Source of the DNA: Ruminococcaceae bacterium UBA6857
GTDB taxonomy: Bacteria > Bacillota > Clostridia > Oscillospirales > Acutalibacteraceae
Reading direction: 5' to 3'
DNA: 9,672 bases
Assembly (NCBI GenBank): GCA_002451715.1
Contig: DKDD01000210.1
Coordinates: 1-9,672 of the forward strand
In this document: positions 1 through 4,546 of the stretch, piece by piece
Numbering within the stretch: the first letter of the stretch is position 1
Layout of the letters: each line of letters opens with the position of its first letter
The notes under the pieces: generated by a model
The model's database searches: none
Seen by the model: only the letters and a program-made list of their open reading frames with translations
Told to the model about the DNA's origin: nothing
Position numbers and translations under genes: made by a program

Positions 1-41
1 ACGGGTAACCCCGCTTTCTCCTCTCTCGGTATGTTGAAAGA

Positions 42-70
42 ATTATAGCATTACACTTTTTAATTGTCAA
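42..70 (-). promoter_or_regulatory. Consensus promoter firing off the left edge
   Basis: On the minus strand TTGACA (70-65) is separated by exactly 17 nt from TATAAT (47-42), a perfect sigma-A consensus. The predicted start near 35 would transcribe towards position 1. The roughly 35 nt of leader visible contain a purine-rich GAGAGGAG stretch at about 17-24 that could be a Shine-Dalgarno sequence, but no ATG, GTG or TTG start follows inside the window. The product (protein or structured RNA) lies beyond the left edge. Confidence 0.75.
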
Positions 71-157
71 CAAAGTTTTTAAAAGCTTCTCATTTTCGGA
101 TTTTTTGCGCAAAAACGACAAAATAGCAATTAAAAATGTAGCAAATTGCACAAAATT

Positions 158-195
158 AAGGGCTTTTTTGCGTTCCTAAACACTTGAAAGCCCTT
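158..195 (-). terminator. Probable lysR terminator stem-loop
   Basis: AAGGGCTTT (158-166) and AAAGCCCTT (187-195) form a perfect 9-bp stem with a 20-nt loop. Read on the minus strand the stem is followed by TTAATTTTG. It lies about 95 nt beyond the lysR stop codon. The U-tract is interrupted and the loop is long, so termination efficiency is uncertain. It also separates lysR from the outward promoter at 42-70. Confidence 0.5.
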
Positions 196-221
196 GTTTC
201 CTAATTTTTACTTTAAAGTTC

Positions 222-244
222 ATGTATTACACTTTGTAATACAT
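222..244. repeat. 23-bp palindrome downstream of lysR
   Basis: ATGTATTACA (222-231) and TGTAATACAT (235-244) are perfect 10-bp arms around a 3-nt centre CTT. There is no T-tract on either side and no nearby promoter-like pair. It sits 45 bp past the lysR stop codon. It may be a 3'-UTR hairpin or a protein-binding site; I do not recognise the operator family with confidence. Confidence 0.45.
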
Positions 245-289
245 AGCGTACTGCTCGGAATAGTAAACACTAAAAAGCGGAAAGTTTTG

Positions 290-1180
290 TCATCTGTGGT
301 CGGGATAAAGTTCCGAAAGAACATCTTTTGCGCAGTTTATGAACTCGCGGACGGGGAGCGAGGCGTTTTTGAGCGACTTGAGACCGATCACAAGTTCGCG
401 GTGCGCCTCGGGGACAACGGGGAGTGCAACAACGTTGTTGGTGTTGCCAAGCATAACAAGTTCCGAAAGCATACTGATTCCCATGCCGTGCTCAACCATT
501 ATAATAACGGTCTGGTCGTCAACATAGGCAGGTTCAATGTTGGGCATAACGTTTTCGCGTTCAAAAACGCAAAGAATGTCCTTGTCAAAGCCGAAGTACG
601 GCATGATGAAGTCCTTGCCCTCGTAAAGGCTTATTGGAAAACAGTTAAGCTTTTCGTTTTCTTCGGTTTTCGGAAGTATCGCAAGAAGCGAATCGTTCCA
701 AAGGTGGATATAGTCAAAGTCGGGATAGCTTTTTTGTCTGCTTGCAAACGCAAGGTCAATGTCGCCGGCTTCAAGCATTTGATACGTTCCGTCAATGCTT
801 GACGAACTCAATTCAACGGCTATGTCGGGGAACTTCTCGTGGAAACGTTTGACGATGAGCGGCAGCCAGTGCATGAGCATACTTGTATACGCCGCAACAC
901 GGATGACGCCGCTTTTGCGTTGGCGAACAAGCGAAATTTCCTTTTCAAGCTGACCTGAATGAACCAAAATTGCGCGAATTGACGGAATGAGCCGCGCACC
1001 CTCCGGTGTTGGTGCAACACCGTTGCGGCTTCTGACCAAAAGGGGAAAGCCCATTTCTTTTTCAAGCGCACTGATAACGTGGGTGATTCCGGATTGGGTG
1101 TATCCCATGATTTCGGCAACTTTTGTGAGACTGCCGAGGTCAACGGCATTTATAAAAACTTCAAGCTTTTTGATATCCAT
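290..1180 (-). CDS. LysR-family transcriptional regulator
   Basis: This 296-residue protein has the usual length and order of a LysR-type regulator. A winged helix-turn-helix occupies about residues 1-60, with the family-typical pattern LEVFINAVDLGSLTKVAE, then SGITHVISALEKEMG, then PTPEGARL. A linker helix and a periplasmic-binding-like effector domain follow, about residues 90-290. The start was set at the ATG at 1180 because GGAG lies 8 nt upstream; the open frame extends 13 codons further, but these precede the SD and enter the leader. Its own promoter is at 1234-1262, back-to-back with the promoter of the small peptide gene on the other strand. LysR regulators often control a divergent neighbour, which here would be the toxin-like gene, but that is inference. 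The effector ligand cannot be read from sequence. Confidence 0.93.
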   Translation of the reverse strand: MDIKKLEVFINAVDLGSLTKVAEIMGYTQSGITHVISALEKEMGFPLLVRSRNGVAPTPEGARLIPSIRAILVHSGQLEKEISLVRQRKSGVIRVAAYTSMLMHWLPLIVKRFHEKFPDIAVELSSSSIDGTYQMLEAGDIDLAFASRQKSYPDFDYIHLWNDSLLAILPKTEENEKLNCFPISLYEGKDFIMPYFGFDKDILCVFERENVMPNIEPAYVDDQTVIIMVEHGMGISMLSELVMLGNTNNVVALPVVPEAHRELVIGLKSLKNASLPVREFINCAKDVLSELYPDHR

Positions 1181-1201
1181 AGTTTTCTCCGATGATAAAA
1201 A

Positions 1202-1235
1202 ATAAAAGAGCAACCGCAAACGATTGCTCTTTTAT
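1202..1235. promoter_or_regulatory. 12-bp-arm palindrome over lysR start site
   Basis: ATAAAAGAGCAA (1202-1213) and TTGCTCTTTTAT (1224-1235) are perfect inverted repeats separated by 10 nt. The right arm overlaps the lysR -10 hexamer and predicted start site (about 1227), so a lysR transcript would carry only part of the second arm. This favours a DNA operator for autoregulation. Alternatively, on the minus strand the stem is followed by TTTTATTTTTTA and could act as a terminator for antisense transcription arriving from the toxin/htpG side. Confidence 0.5.
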
Positions 1236-1262
1236 GATACCCGACAGAAAGACAAAAGTCAA
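1234..1262 (-). promoter_or_regulatory. lysR promoter
   Basis: TTGACT (1262-1257), a 17-nt spacer, then TATCAT (1239-1234) on the minus strand. Both hexamers are one base from consensus. The predicted start near 1227 gives a leader of about 47 nt before the lysR ATG. Confidence 0.75.
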
Positions 1263-1275
1263 GTTTAGTTTTTTA

Positions 1276-1304
1276 TTGACAAAATTCGACCTTTATGTTA
1301 CCAT
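1276..1304 (+). promoter_or_regulatory. Promoter of the small toxin-like mRNA
   Basis: TTGACA (1276-1281), a 17-nt spacer, then TACCAT (1299-1304), with an upstream TGT (1296-1298) that makes an extended -10. The predicted first base is G1311, exactly where the GGTGCCG segment begins that is complementary to the 3' end of the same transcript. Only 13 bp separate this -35 from the -35 of the divergent lysR promoter. Confidence 0.75.
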
Positions 1305-1363
1305 ACTTTCGGTGCCGTAATAAAACGGTAGGCGGTTGCTCCTCGAAAAGAGGAGGTGATAGC

Positions 1364-1462
1364 ATGACAGACTTGGCTTTTATCAGCTTGGTTGTGGCGA
1401 TTCTTTCGCTGCTTGTCGAAGTTATCTCTCTTTGTTATACGATTTTCGTTAACAAGAAGTAA
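1364..1462 (+). CDS. Type I toxin-like 32-aa membrane peptide
   Basis: The ORF encodes 32 residues starting MTDLAFISLV and ending FVNKK. Residues 4-29 form one hydrophobic helix with a single acidic residue (E19) and one Cys (C24), followed by a basic tail. Size, single helix and KK end fit the Fst/Hol-Tox class of small Firmicutes type I toxins, which insert into the membrane when overproduced. The Shine-Dalgarno sequence AGGAGGTGAT (1351-1360) is fully complementary to the 16S 3' end, with 7 nt between AGGAGG and ATG, yet it is sequestered in a hairpin. The mRNA (about 1311-1615) has its own promoter and terminator and is opposed by an antisense promoter in its 3' UTR. Evidence for toxicity is purely architectural, and a non-toxic small membrane protein is possible. 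The assignment to Hol-Tox is from recall of family appearance. Confidence 0.75.
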   Translation: MTDLAFISLVVAILSLLVEVISLCYTIFVNKK

Positions 1463-1469
1463 TCTTACA

Positions 1470-1561
1470 TAAAACGTAAGAAACACCGCCCTCTTCCACT
1501 TGGCGATGTTTCTTTGAAATAACTAGCAAGTGAAGCAACCGCTTACTGCGGCACCCTCTTT
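1470..1561 (-). ncRNA. Candidate antisense antitoxin RNA
   Basis: A perfect-consensus minus-strand promoter (1596-1568) predicts a start near 1561. Transcription then crosses the 3' UTR of the toxin mRNA and meets a strong hairpin at 1514-1478, giving an RNA of about 90 nt. Its 5' part carries GGTGCCG (1555-1549) and GCGGTTGCT (1542-1534), the same two words found at the 5' end of the toxin mRNA, so it competes for the same 3' UTR partner. No ORF is evident. It would act as a cis-encoded antitoxin by pairing with the toxin 3' UTR. Both ends are predicted, not measured. Confidence 0.65.
1478..1514 (-). terminator. Hairpin ending the antisense RNA (and htpG)
   Basis: AAGAAACACCGCC (1478-1490) and GGCGATGTTTCTT (1502-1514) form a 13-position stem with an 11-nt loop. 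On the plus strand one position is a C/A mismatch; on the minus strand the same position is a G-U wobble, so the structure is better in the antisense RNA. It is followed on the minus strand by ACGTTTTATG, a weak U-rich tail. It is the first terminator-like structure downstream of htpG in its direction of transcription. Confidence 0.5.
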
Positions 1562-1567
1562 ATTCAT

Positions 1568-1596
1568 ATTATACCCGACCGCCAGACGTTTGTCAA
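1568..1596 (-). promoter_or_regulatory. Antisense RNA promoter, perfect consensus
   Basis: TTGACA (1596-1591), exactly 17 nt, TATAAT (1573-1568) on the minus strand. The -35 hexamer lies in the loop of the toxin terminator and the 5' arm of that terminator forms part of the spacer. No protein gene follows, only sequence antisense to the toxin transcript. Confidence 0.85.
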
Positions 1597-1617
1597 GCGG
1601 TCGGATTTTTTATTTTA
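1575..1617 (+). terminator. Toxin mRNA terminator
   Basis: CCGACCGC (1575-1582) and GCGGTCGG (1597-1604) form a perfect 8-bp GC-rich stem with a 14-nt loop, followed by ATTTTTTATTTTA (1605-1617). This is a strong intrinsic terminator on the plus strand only. The htpG stop codon (1615-1617, minus strand) lies inside the T-tract. Confidence 0.85.
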
Positions 1618-3492
1618 CATCAATTCGCAAACAAGTTCGCTGAACTCTGCGGGGTTTTCAATGCTCTTTCCGCTGATGAGGCAAGCCTCTGCATAAAGAA
1701 TCTTTGCATACTTTGAAAGCTTTTCCTTGTCTGTTTTAAAGAGCGTTTTAAGCTTTTCGGCAATCGGGTGATTTCGGTTGATTTCAAGCGCAAGTTCGGC
1801 TTTCATTGAATTTCCGTTCGGCATTGAGTTGAGAACCTTTTCCATCTCAAGCGAAAGCATACCCTCACTCGTCAGGCAAACCGGGTGCTCGTGAAGATTG
1901 TTCGTGAAGCGTACAACGGAAACCTTTCCGTCAAGGTCAGCCTTGATTGCGTCAAGAAGTTCGGTTGAATCCTTGTTTTCGTCTTCAAGCGCTTTCTTTT
2001 CCTCTTCGGTGTCAAGGTCAAGCTTGTCGGCGCAGATGTTGGTGAAGGTTTTGTCGTTGTATTCGCGAAGCATTTGAATTGCAAATTCGTCAACGTCGTC
2101 GGTGCAGTAAAGAATTTCAAAGCCCTTTGCCTTGACTGCGTCCGCCTGGGGAAGCATATCAATCTTGTCGGTCGTTTCGCCACAGGCATAGTAAATCGTC
2201 TTTTGCTCTTCTTTCATTCTCGAAACATATTCGCCGAGAGTGACAAGCTTCTTTTCGCTTGAAGAATAGAACATAACAAGGTCCTTGAGAACGTCCTTGT
2301 GTACGCCGAAACCGTTGTAAATTCCGAACTTAAGTTGAAGTCCGAAAGCTTTATAGAACTTTTCATAGTCCTCGCGCTTGTTCTTGAGCATCTTTTCAAG
2401 CTCTGATTTTATCTTCTTTTCAAGGTTCTTTGCAATAACTTTGAGAAGGTGATCCTGTTGAAGCGTTTCACGCGAGATATTCAGCGTGAGGTCTGCCGAA
2501 TCAACAAGGCCTTTGACAAAGCTGAAGTAGTCCGGAAGAAGGTCGGCGCATTTGTCCATAATCAAAACGCCGTTTGAATAAAGCTGCAAGCCCTTTTCAA
2601 ATTCCTTTGAGTAGTAGTCATACGAAGCGTGCTGCGGAATATAGAGAAGCGCGTCATATGAGATCTGACCTTCGGTTTTTGAATGAATCGTAAGAAGCGG
2701 ATCTTCGTAGTCGTAGAACTTTGATTTATAGAAGTTGTCGTAATCTTCTTTCTTGATCTCGTTCTTATTTTTTCTCCAAAGGGGAACCATGCTGTTAAGC
2801 TGGGTCGGCTCGGTAACGGTTTCGTATTCGTCCTCGGTACCTTCCTTGAGCTTTGACGTTTCCATATCCATCATGATGGGATAGCGGATGTAATCGGAGT
2901 ACTTTGAAACGATATCTTTAATAGTATAGGGATCAAGATATTTATCGTAGTTTTCGTTTTCGGTGTTTTCCTTGATTTTGAGCGTTACGGTTGTTCCGGC
3001 AGACTCTTTTTCGCAAGGGGTAACCGTGTATCCGTCAACGCCGCTTGATTTCCAGCAGTAAGCTTCACTTGAACCGTGGGGACGGCTTTCAACGGTAACC
3101 TCATCGCTGACCATGAACGCCGAGTAAAAGCCTACGCCGAACTGACCGATAATTTCAACGTCCTTGTCTTTGTCGGCATTGCTCTTGAAATCGAGTGAAC
3201 CGCTTTTTGCAATTGTGCCGAGGTTGCTTTCAAGCTCCTTTGCGTCCATACCGCAGCCGTTATCGGAAATTTTGAGCGTTCTGCTTTCCTTGTCAAGCTC
3301 AATTTGAATTTTGTAATCCGCTCTTGAAAGACCCGAAGCGTCTTCTGAAAGCGAGTTGTAATAAAGCTTATCAAGCGCGTCGCTTGCGTTTGAAATAAGC
3401 TCGCGAAGAAAAATGTCCTTGTTGGTATAGATGGAATTGATCATCATATCAAGAAGTTTTTTTGATTCAGCTTTAAACTGTTTTTTTGCCAT
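1615..3492 (-). CDS. htpG: Molecular chaperone HtpG (Hsp90)
   Basis: This 625-residue protein matches the usual length of bacterial Hsp90 (about 625). It is a cytosolic ATP-dependent homodimeric chaperone that remodels client proteins. The N-terminal GHKL ATPase domain shows E31 and N35 in ELISNASDALDKL, the DNGCGM box at 77-82 and the GQFGVGFYSAF lid/glycine box at 116-126, then GTTVTLKI. The middle domain has VPLWRKNKNEI, YSNGVLIMD and the SRETLQQD segment that carries the catalytic arginine. A C-terminal dimerisation region follows. The start was placed at the ATG at 3492, with AGGAG about 8 nt upstream; a GTG three codons earlier overlaps the SD and is rejected. A CIRCE operator lies at the transcription start. 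No terminator follows before the toxin/antisense locus. Confidence 0.98.
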   Translation of the reverse strand: MAKKQFKAESKKLLDMMINSIYTNKDIFLRELISNASDALDKLYYNSLSEDASGLSRADYKIQIELDKESRTLKISDNGCGMDAKELESNLGTIAKSGSLDFKSNADKDKDVEIIGQFGVGFYSAFMVSDEVTVESRPHGSSEAYCWKSSGVDGYTVTPCEKESAGTTVTLKIKENTENENYDKYLDPYTIKDIVSKYSDYIRYPIMMDMETSKLKEGTEDEYETVTEPTQLNSMVPLWRKNKNEIKKEDYDNFYKSKFYDYEDPLLTIHSKTEGQISYDALLYIPQHASYDYYSKEFEKGLQLYSNGVLIMDKCADLLPDYFSFVKGLVDSADLTLNISRETLQQDHLLKVIAKNLEKKIKSELEKMLKNKREDYEKFYKAFGLQLKFGIYNGFGVHKDVLKDLVMFYSSSEKKLVTLGEYVSRMKEEQKTIYYACGETTDKIDMLPQADAVKAKGFEILYCTDDVDEFAIQMLREYNDKTFTNICADKLDLDTEEEKKALEDENKDSTELLDAIKADLDGKVSVVRFTNNLHEHPVCLTSEGMLSLEMEKVLNSMPNGNSMKAELALEINRNHPIAEKLKTLFKTDKEKLSKYAKILYAEACLISGKSIENPAEFSELVCELM

Positions 3493-3555
3493 TGAAATCA
3501 CTCCTGTTTTATGTTGTATCTGCCTAAAAGTTATAAAGACAGAAATGTAATAAAA

Positions 3556-3596
3556 AATAGTTTTAGCACTCTATACTTCCGAGTGCTAAAACTATT
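3556..3596. promoter_or_regulatory. CIRCE operator (HrcA site) of htpG
   Basis: TTAGCACTC (3563-3571), 9 nt, GAGTGCTAA (3581-3589) matches the CIRCE consensus at every base and in spacing. The palindrome extends to 16-bp arms (3556-3571 and 3581-3596). It overlaps the predicted htpG start site (about 3587) and touches the -10, where HrcA binding would block initiation. It predicts derepression on heat shock or when GroEL is titrated. Confidence 0.96.
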
Positions 3597-3621
3597 ATAG
3601 CCATAAATTTTAGTTTGTCAA
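3594..3621 (-). promoter_or_regulatory. htpG promoter
   Basis: TTGACA (3621-3616), a 16-nt spacer, TATAAT (3599-3594) on the minus strand. Both hexamers are perfect consensus. The predicted start near 3587 falls within the right CIRCE arm and gives a leader of about 95 nt. Confidence 0.88.
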
Positions 3622-3649
3622 GGGCAAAATGAAAGATTTTCCGCCTGCG

Positions 3650-3820
3650 TCAAGACTTTCTGAAAAGTCCGCGGAAAAAGACCACAGAGCCGATTACTGC
3701 GACAGCGATTCCCGCAATAAGGAAAGCTCCGTAATCTTCGTGGCTTCCGATGACAGCAAGAAAGATTGCGACAAGAAGAAAATATATGCCGACGAATATT
3801 CTTTTGGGTATTTTATCCAT
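3650..3820 (-). CDS. Small two-helix membrane protein, unknown function
   Basis: A 56-residue ORF starts MDKIPKRIF and ends FFRGLFRKS. Two hydrophobic stretches (about residues 8-24 and 31-49) are separated by a short polar turn (GSHEDYG), and both termini are basic. This predicts a hairpin inner-membrane protein with both ends in the cytoplasm. AAGGAG lies 8 nt before the ATG, and codon use resembles the neighbours (GGA, GCG, CTT, ATC), which supports real coding. A promoter is present at 3865-3892 with a cre-like operator in its spacer. No clear terminator separates it from htpG, whose own promoter begins 29 bp downstream. I do not recognise a family. Confidence 0.75.
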   Translation of the reverse strand: MDKIPKRIFVGIYFLLVAIFLAVIGSHEDYGAFLIAGIAVAVIGSVVFFRGLFRKS

Positions 3821-3864
3821 TGCAAGAACTCCTTTTCTTTTGCAGCTTAAAACTAACTATATAT

Positions 3865-3892
3865 ATTGTATACGAAAACGCTTTCTTTCCAA
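3865..3892 (-). promoter_or_regulatory. Promoter of the 56-aa membrane protein gene
   Basis: TTGGAA (3892-3887), a 16-nt spacer, TACAAT (3870-3865) on the minus strand. The -35 matches consensus at 4 of 6 positions and the -10 at 5 of 6. It begins 24 bp after the stop codon of the glycosylase gene, so the small gene may have both its own transcript and readthrough. Confidence 0.5.
3873..3886. promoter_or_regulatory. cre-like / LacI-family operator
   Basis: The core GAAAACGCTTTC (3874-3885) equals the inner 12 bases of the classical catabolite-responsive element TGAAAACGCTTTCA; only the outermost T and A differ (C and T here). It lies between the -35 and -10 of the 56-aa gene promoter, a position from which CcpA or another LacI-family repressor would block initiation. 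Confidence 0.5.
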
Positions 3893-3915
3893 TTGCCGAA
3901 ATCAACAATTCGGGA

Positions 3916-4407
3916 CTACTGTATTTGTATAACTTTCCACCTTTCGACCAGCATTTCAAGCGTAAACCTTGCGTTTGCCGGACTTGTTGACGGAAGAACG
4001 GCCGCTTTGATTTTTGTTACGGGAAAAAGATACTTTTCATAAAGCTTTGCGGCGGTGTTCCCGTTGACAAAGACGGCGGTGATTTTGCTTTTCATTATAA
4101 TAGGGAGAATATCGTTGGGTTTTGCGTTTTTTATCGAACTGTCTGCCGAACCCGTAATATCGCATGAAGCGATAACGTCCCACAGCGCGGCGCCGTTTTG
4201 AAGCAGAAGCCGCTTCTTTTCTTCGATTGTCTCCGGAACAGGGCAGTCAAAAACGGCGGCAAGCACTTTCCAAAATCGGTTTTGCTTGTGACCGTAAAAG
4301 AATCCGTTTTCTCTTGATTTCACCGACGGAAACGAACCGAGAATAAGCACTTTGCTGTTTTTGTCCCAAACCGGTGCAATAGGGTGGGTGATGTGTTCCT
4401 CTTTCAA
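3916..4407 (-). CDS. DNA-deoxyinosine / uracil glycosylase
   Basis: A 163-residue protein of the MUG/UDG superfamily, closest by motif to family 6 hypoxanthine-DNA glycosylases. These remove deaminated bases (hypoxanthine, in some members uracil) to start base-excision repair in the cytoplasm. Visible motifs are VLILGSFPSVKSRENGFFYG (about 20-39), then KQNRFW with N43 where family 6 has its functional asparagine (from recall), VNGNTAAKLY (114-123), and the second active-site motif LPSTSPAN (138-145). The start is TTG at 4407, chosen because GGAGGTGA sits 6-8 nt upstream; the upstream ATG at 4430 is out of frame. The family length of about 160 residues fits. It is divergent from the alarmone synthetase gene. 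Confidence 0.88.
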   Translation of the reverse strand: MKEEHITHPIAPVWDKNSKVLILGSFPSVKSRENGFFYGHKQNRFWKVLAAVFDCPVPETIEEKKRLLLQNGAALWDVIASCDITGSADSSIKNAKPNDILPIIMKSKITAVFVNGNTAAKLYEKYLFPVTKIKAAVLPSTSPANARFTLEMLVERWKVIQIQ

Positions 4408-4428
4408 AAAATCACCTCCGTAAAATTC

Positions 4429-4457
4429 ATTATACCATTGTTCAAAGCAATTTTCAA
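4429..4457 (-). promoter_or_regulatory. Glycosylase gene promoter
   Basis: TTGAAA (4457-4452), 17 nt, TATAAT (4434-4429) on the minus strand, with TGG directly before the -10 (extended -10). The predicted start near 4422 leaves a very short leader of about 15 nt that holds the strong SD. Confidence 0.82.
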
Positions 4458-4483
4458 TCTGCCGAAAAAGATTCTTTATTCGG

Positions 4484-4512
4484 TTGACAGAAGGCTTTTC
4501 AAAGTGTATTAT
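4484..4512 (+). promoter_or_regulatory. Alarmone synthetase gene promoter
   Basis: TTGACA (4484-4489), 17 nt, TATTAT (4507-4512). The predicted start near 4519 shows that the in-frame TTG at 4484 cannot be the translation start, because it is the -35 hexamer itself. The divergent glycosylase promoter has its -35 27 bp away. Confidence 0.85.
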
Positions 4513-4546
4513 TATCGAAGATTATAAAAGACGGACGGTGATTCAG

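Larger units (their letters stand above)
1311..1555 (+). repeat. 5'/3' complementary ends of toxin mRNA
   Basis: GGTGCCG (1311-1317) is the reverse complement of CGGCACC (1549-1555). GCGGTTGCT (1332-1340) is the reverse complement of AGCAACCGC (1534-1542). The two pairs are in the right nested order for a long-range stem that closes the mRNA from its first nucleotide. Separately, CTCCTC (1339-1344) pairs with GAGGAG (1350-1355) around a 5-nt loop and covers the Shine-Dalgarno sequence. Long-range closure and SD masking are known features of type I toxin mRNAs such as hok and Bacillus txpA-like systems. Confidence 0.75.

Noticed and set aside
194..802. 202-codon plus-strand ORF opposite lysR
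   Set aside because: No SD, composition is that of a reverse-complemented gene, and the LysR protein on the other strand is unmistakable.
1298..1486. 62-codon minus-strand ORF across the toxin locus
   Set aside because: No SD before its start, it spans the toxin promoter and lies opposite the small peptide ORF; the minus-strand transcript there is better explained as antisense RNA.
1575..1604. Hairpin as an htpG terminator
   Set aside because: On the minus strand the stem is followed by TATAATATG with no T-tract; it functions as a terminator only on the plus strand.
3896..3913. CCGAA/TTCGG hairpin after the glycosylase gene
   Set aside because: A 5-bp stem with no T-tract on either strand is too weak to call a terminator.
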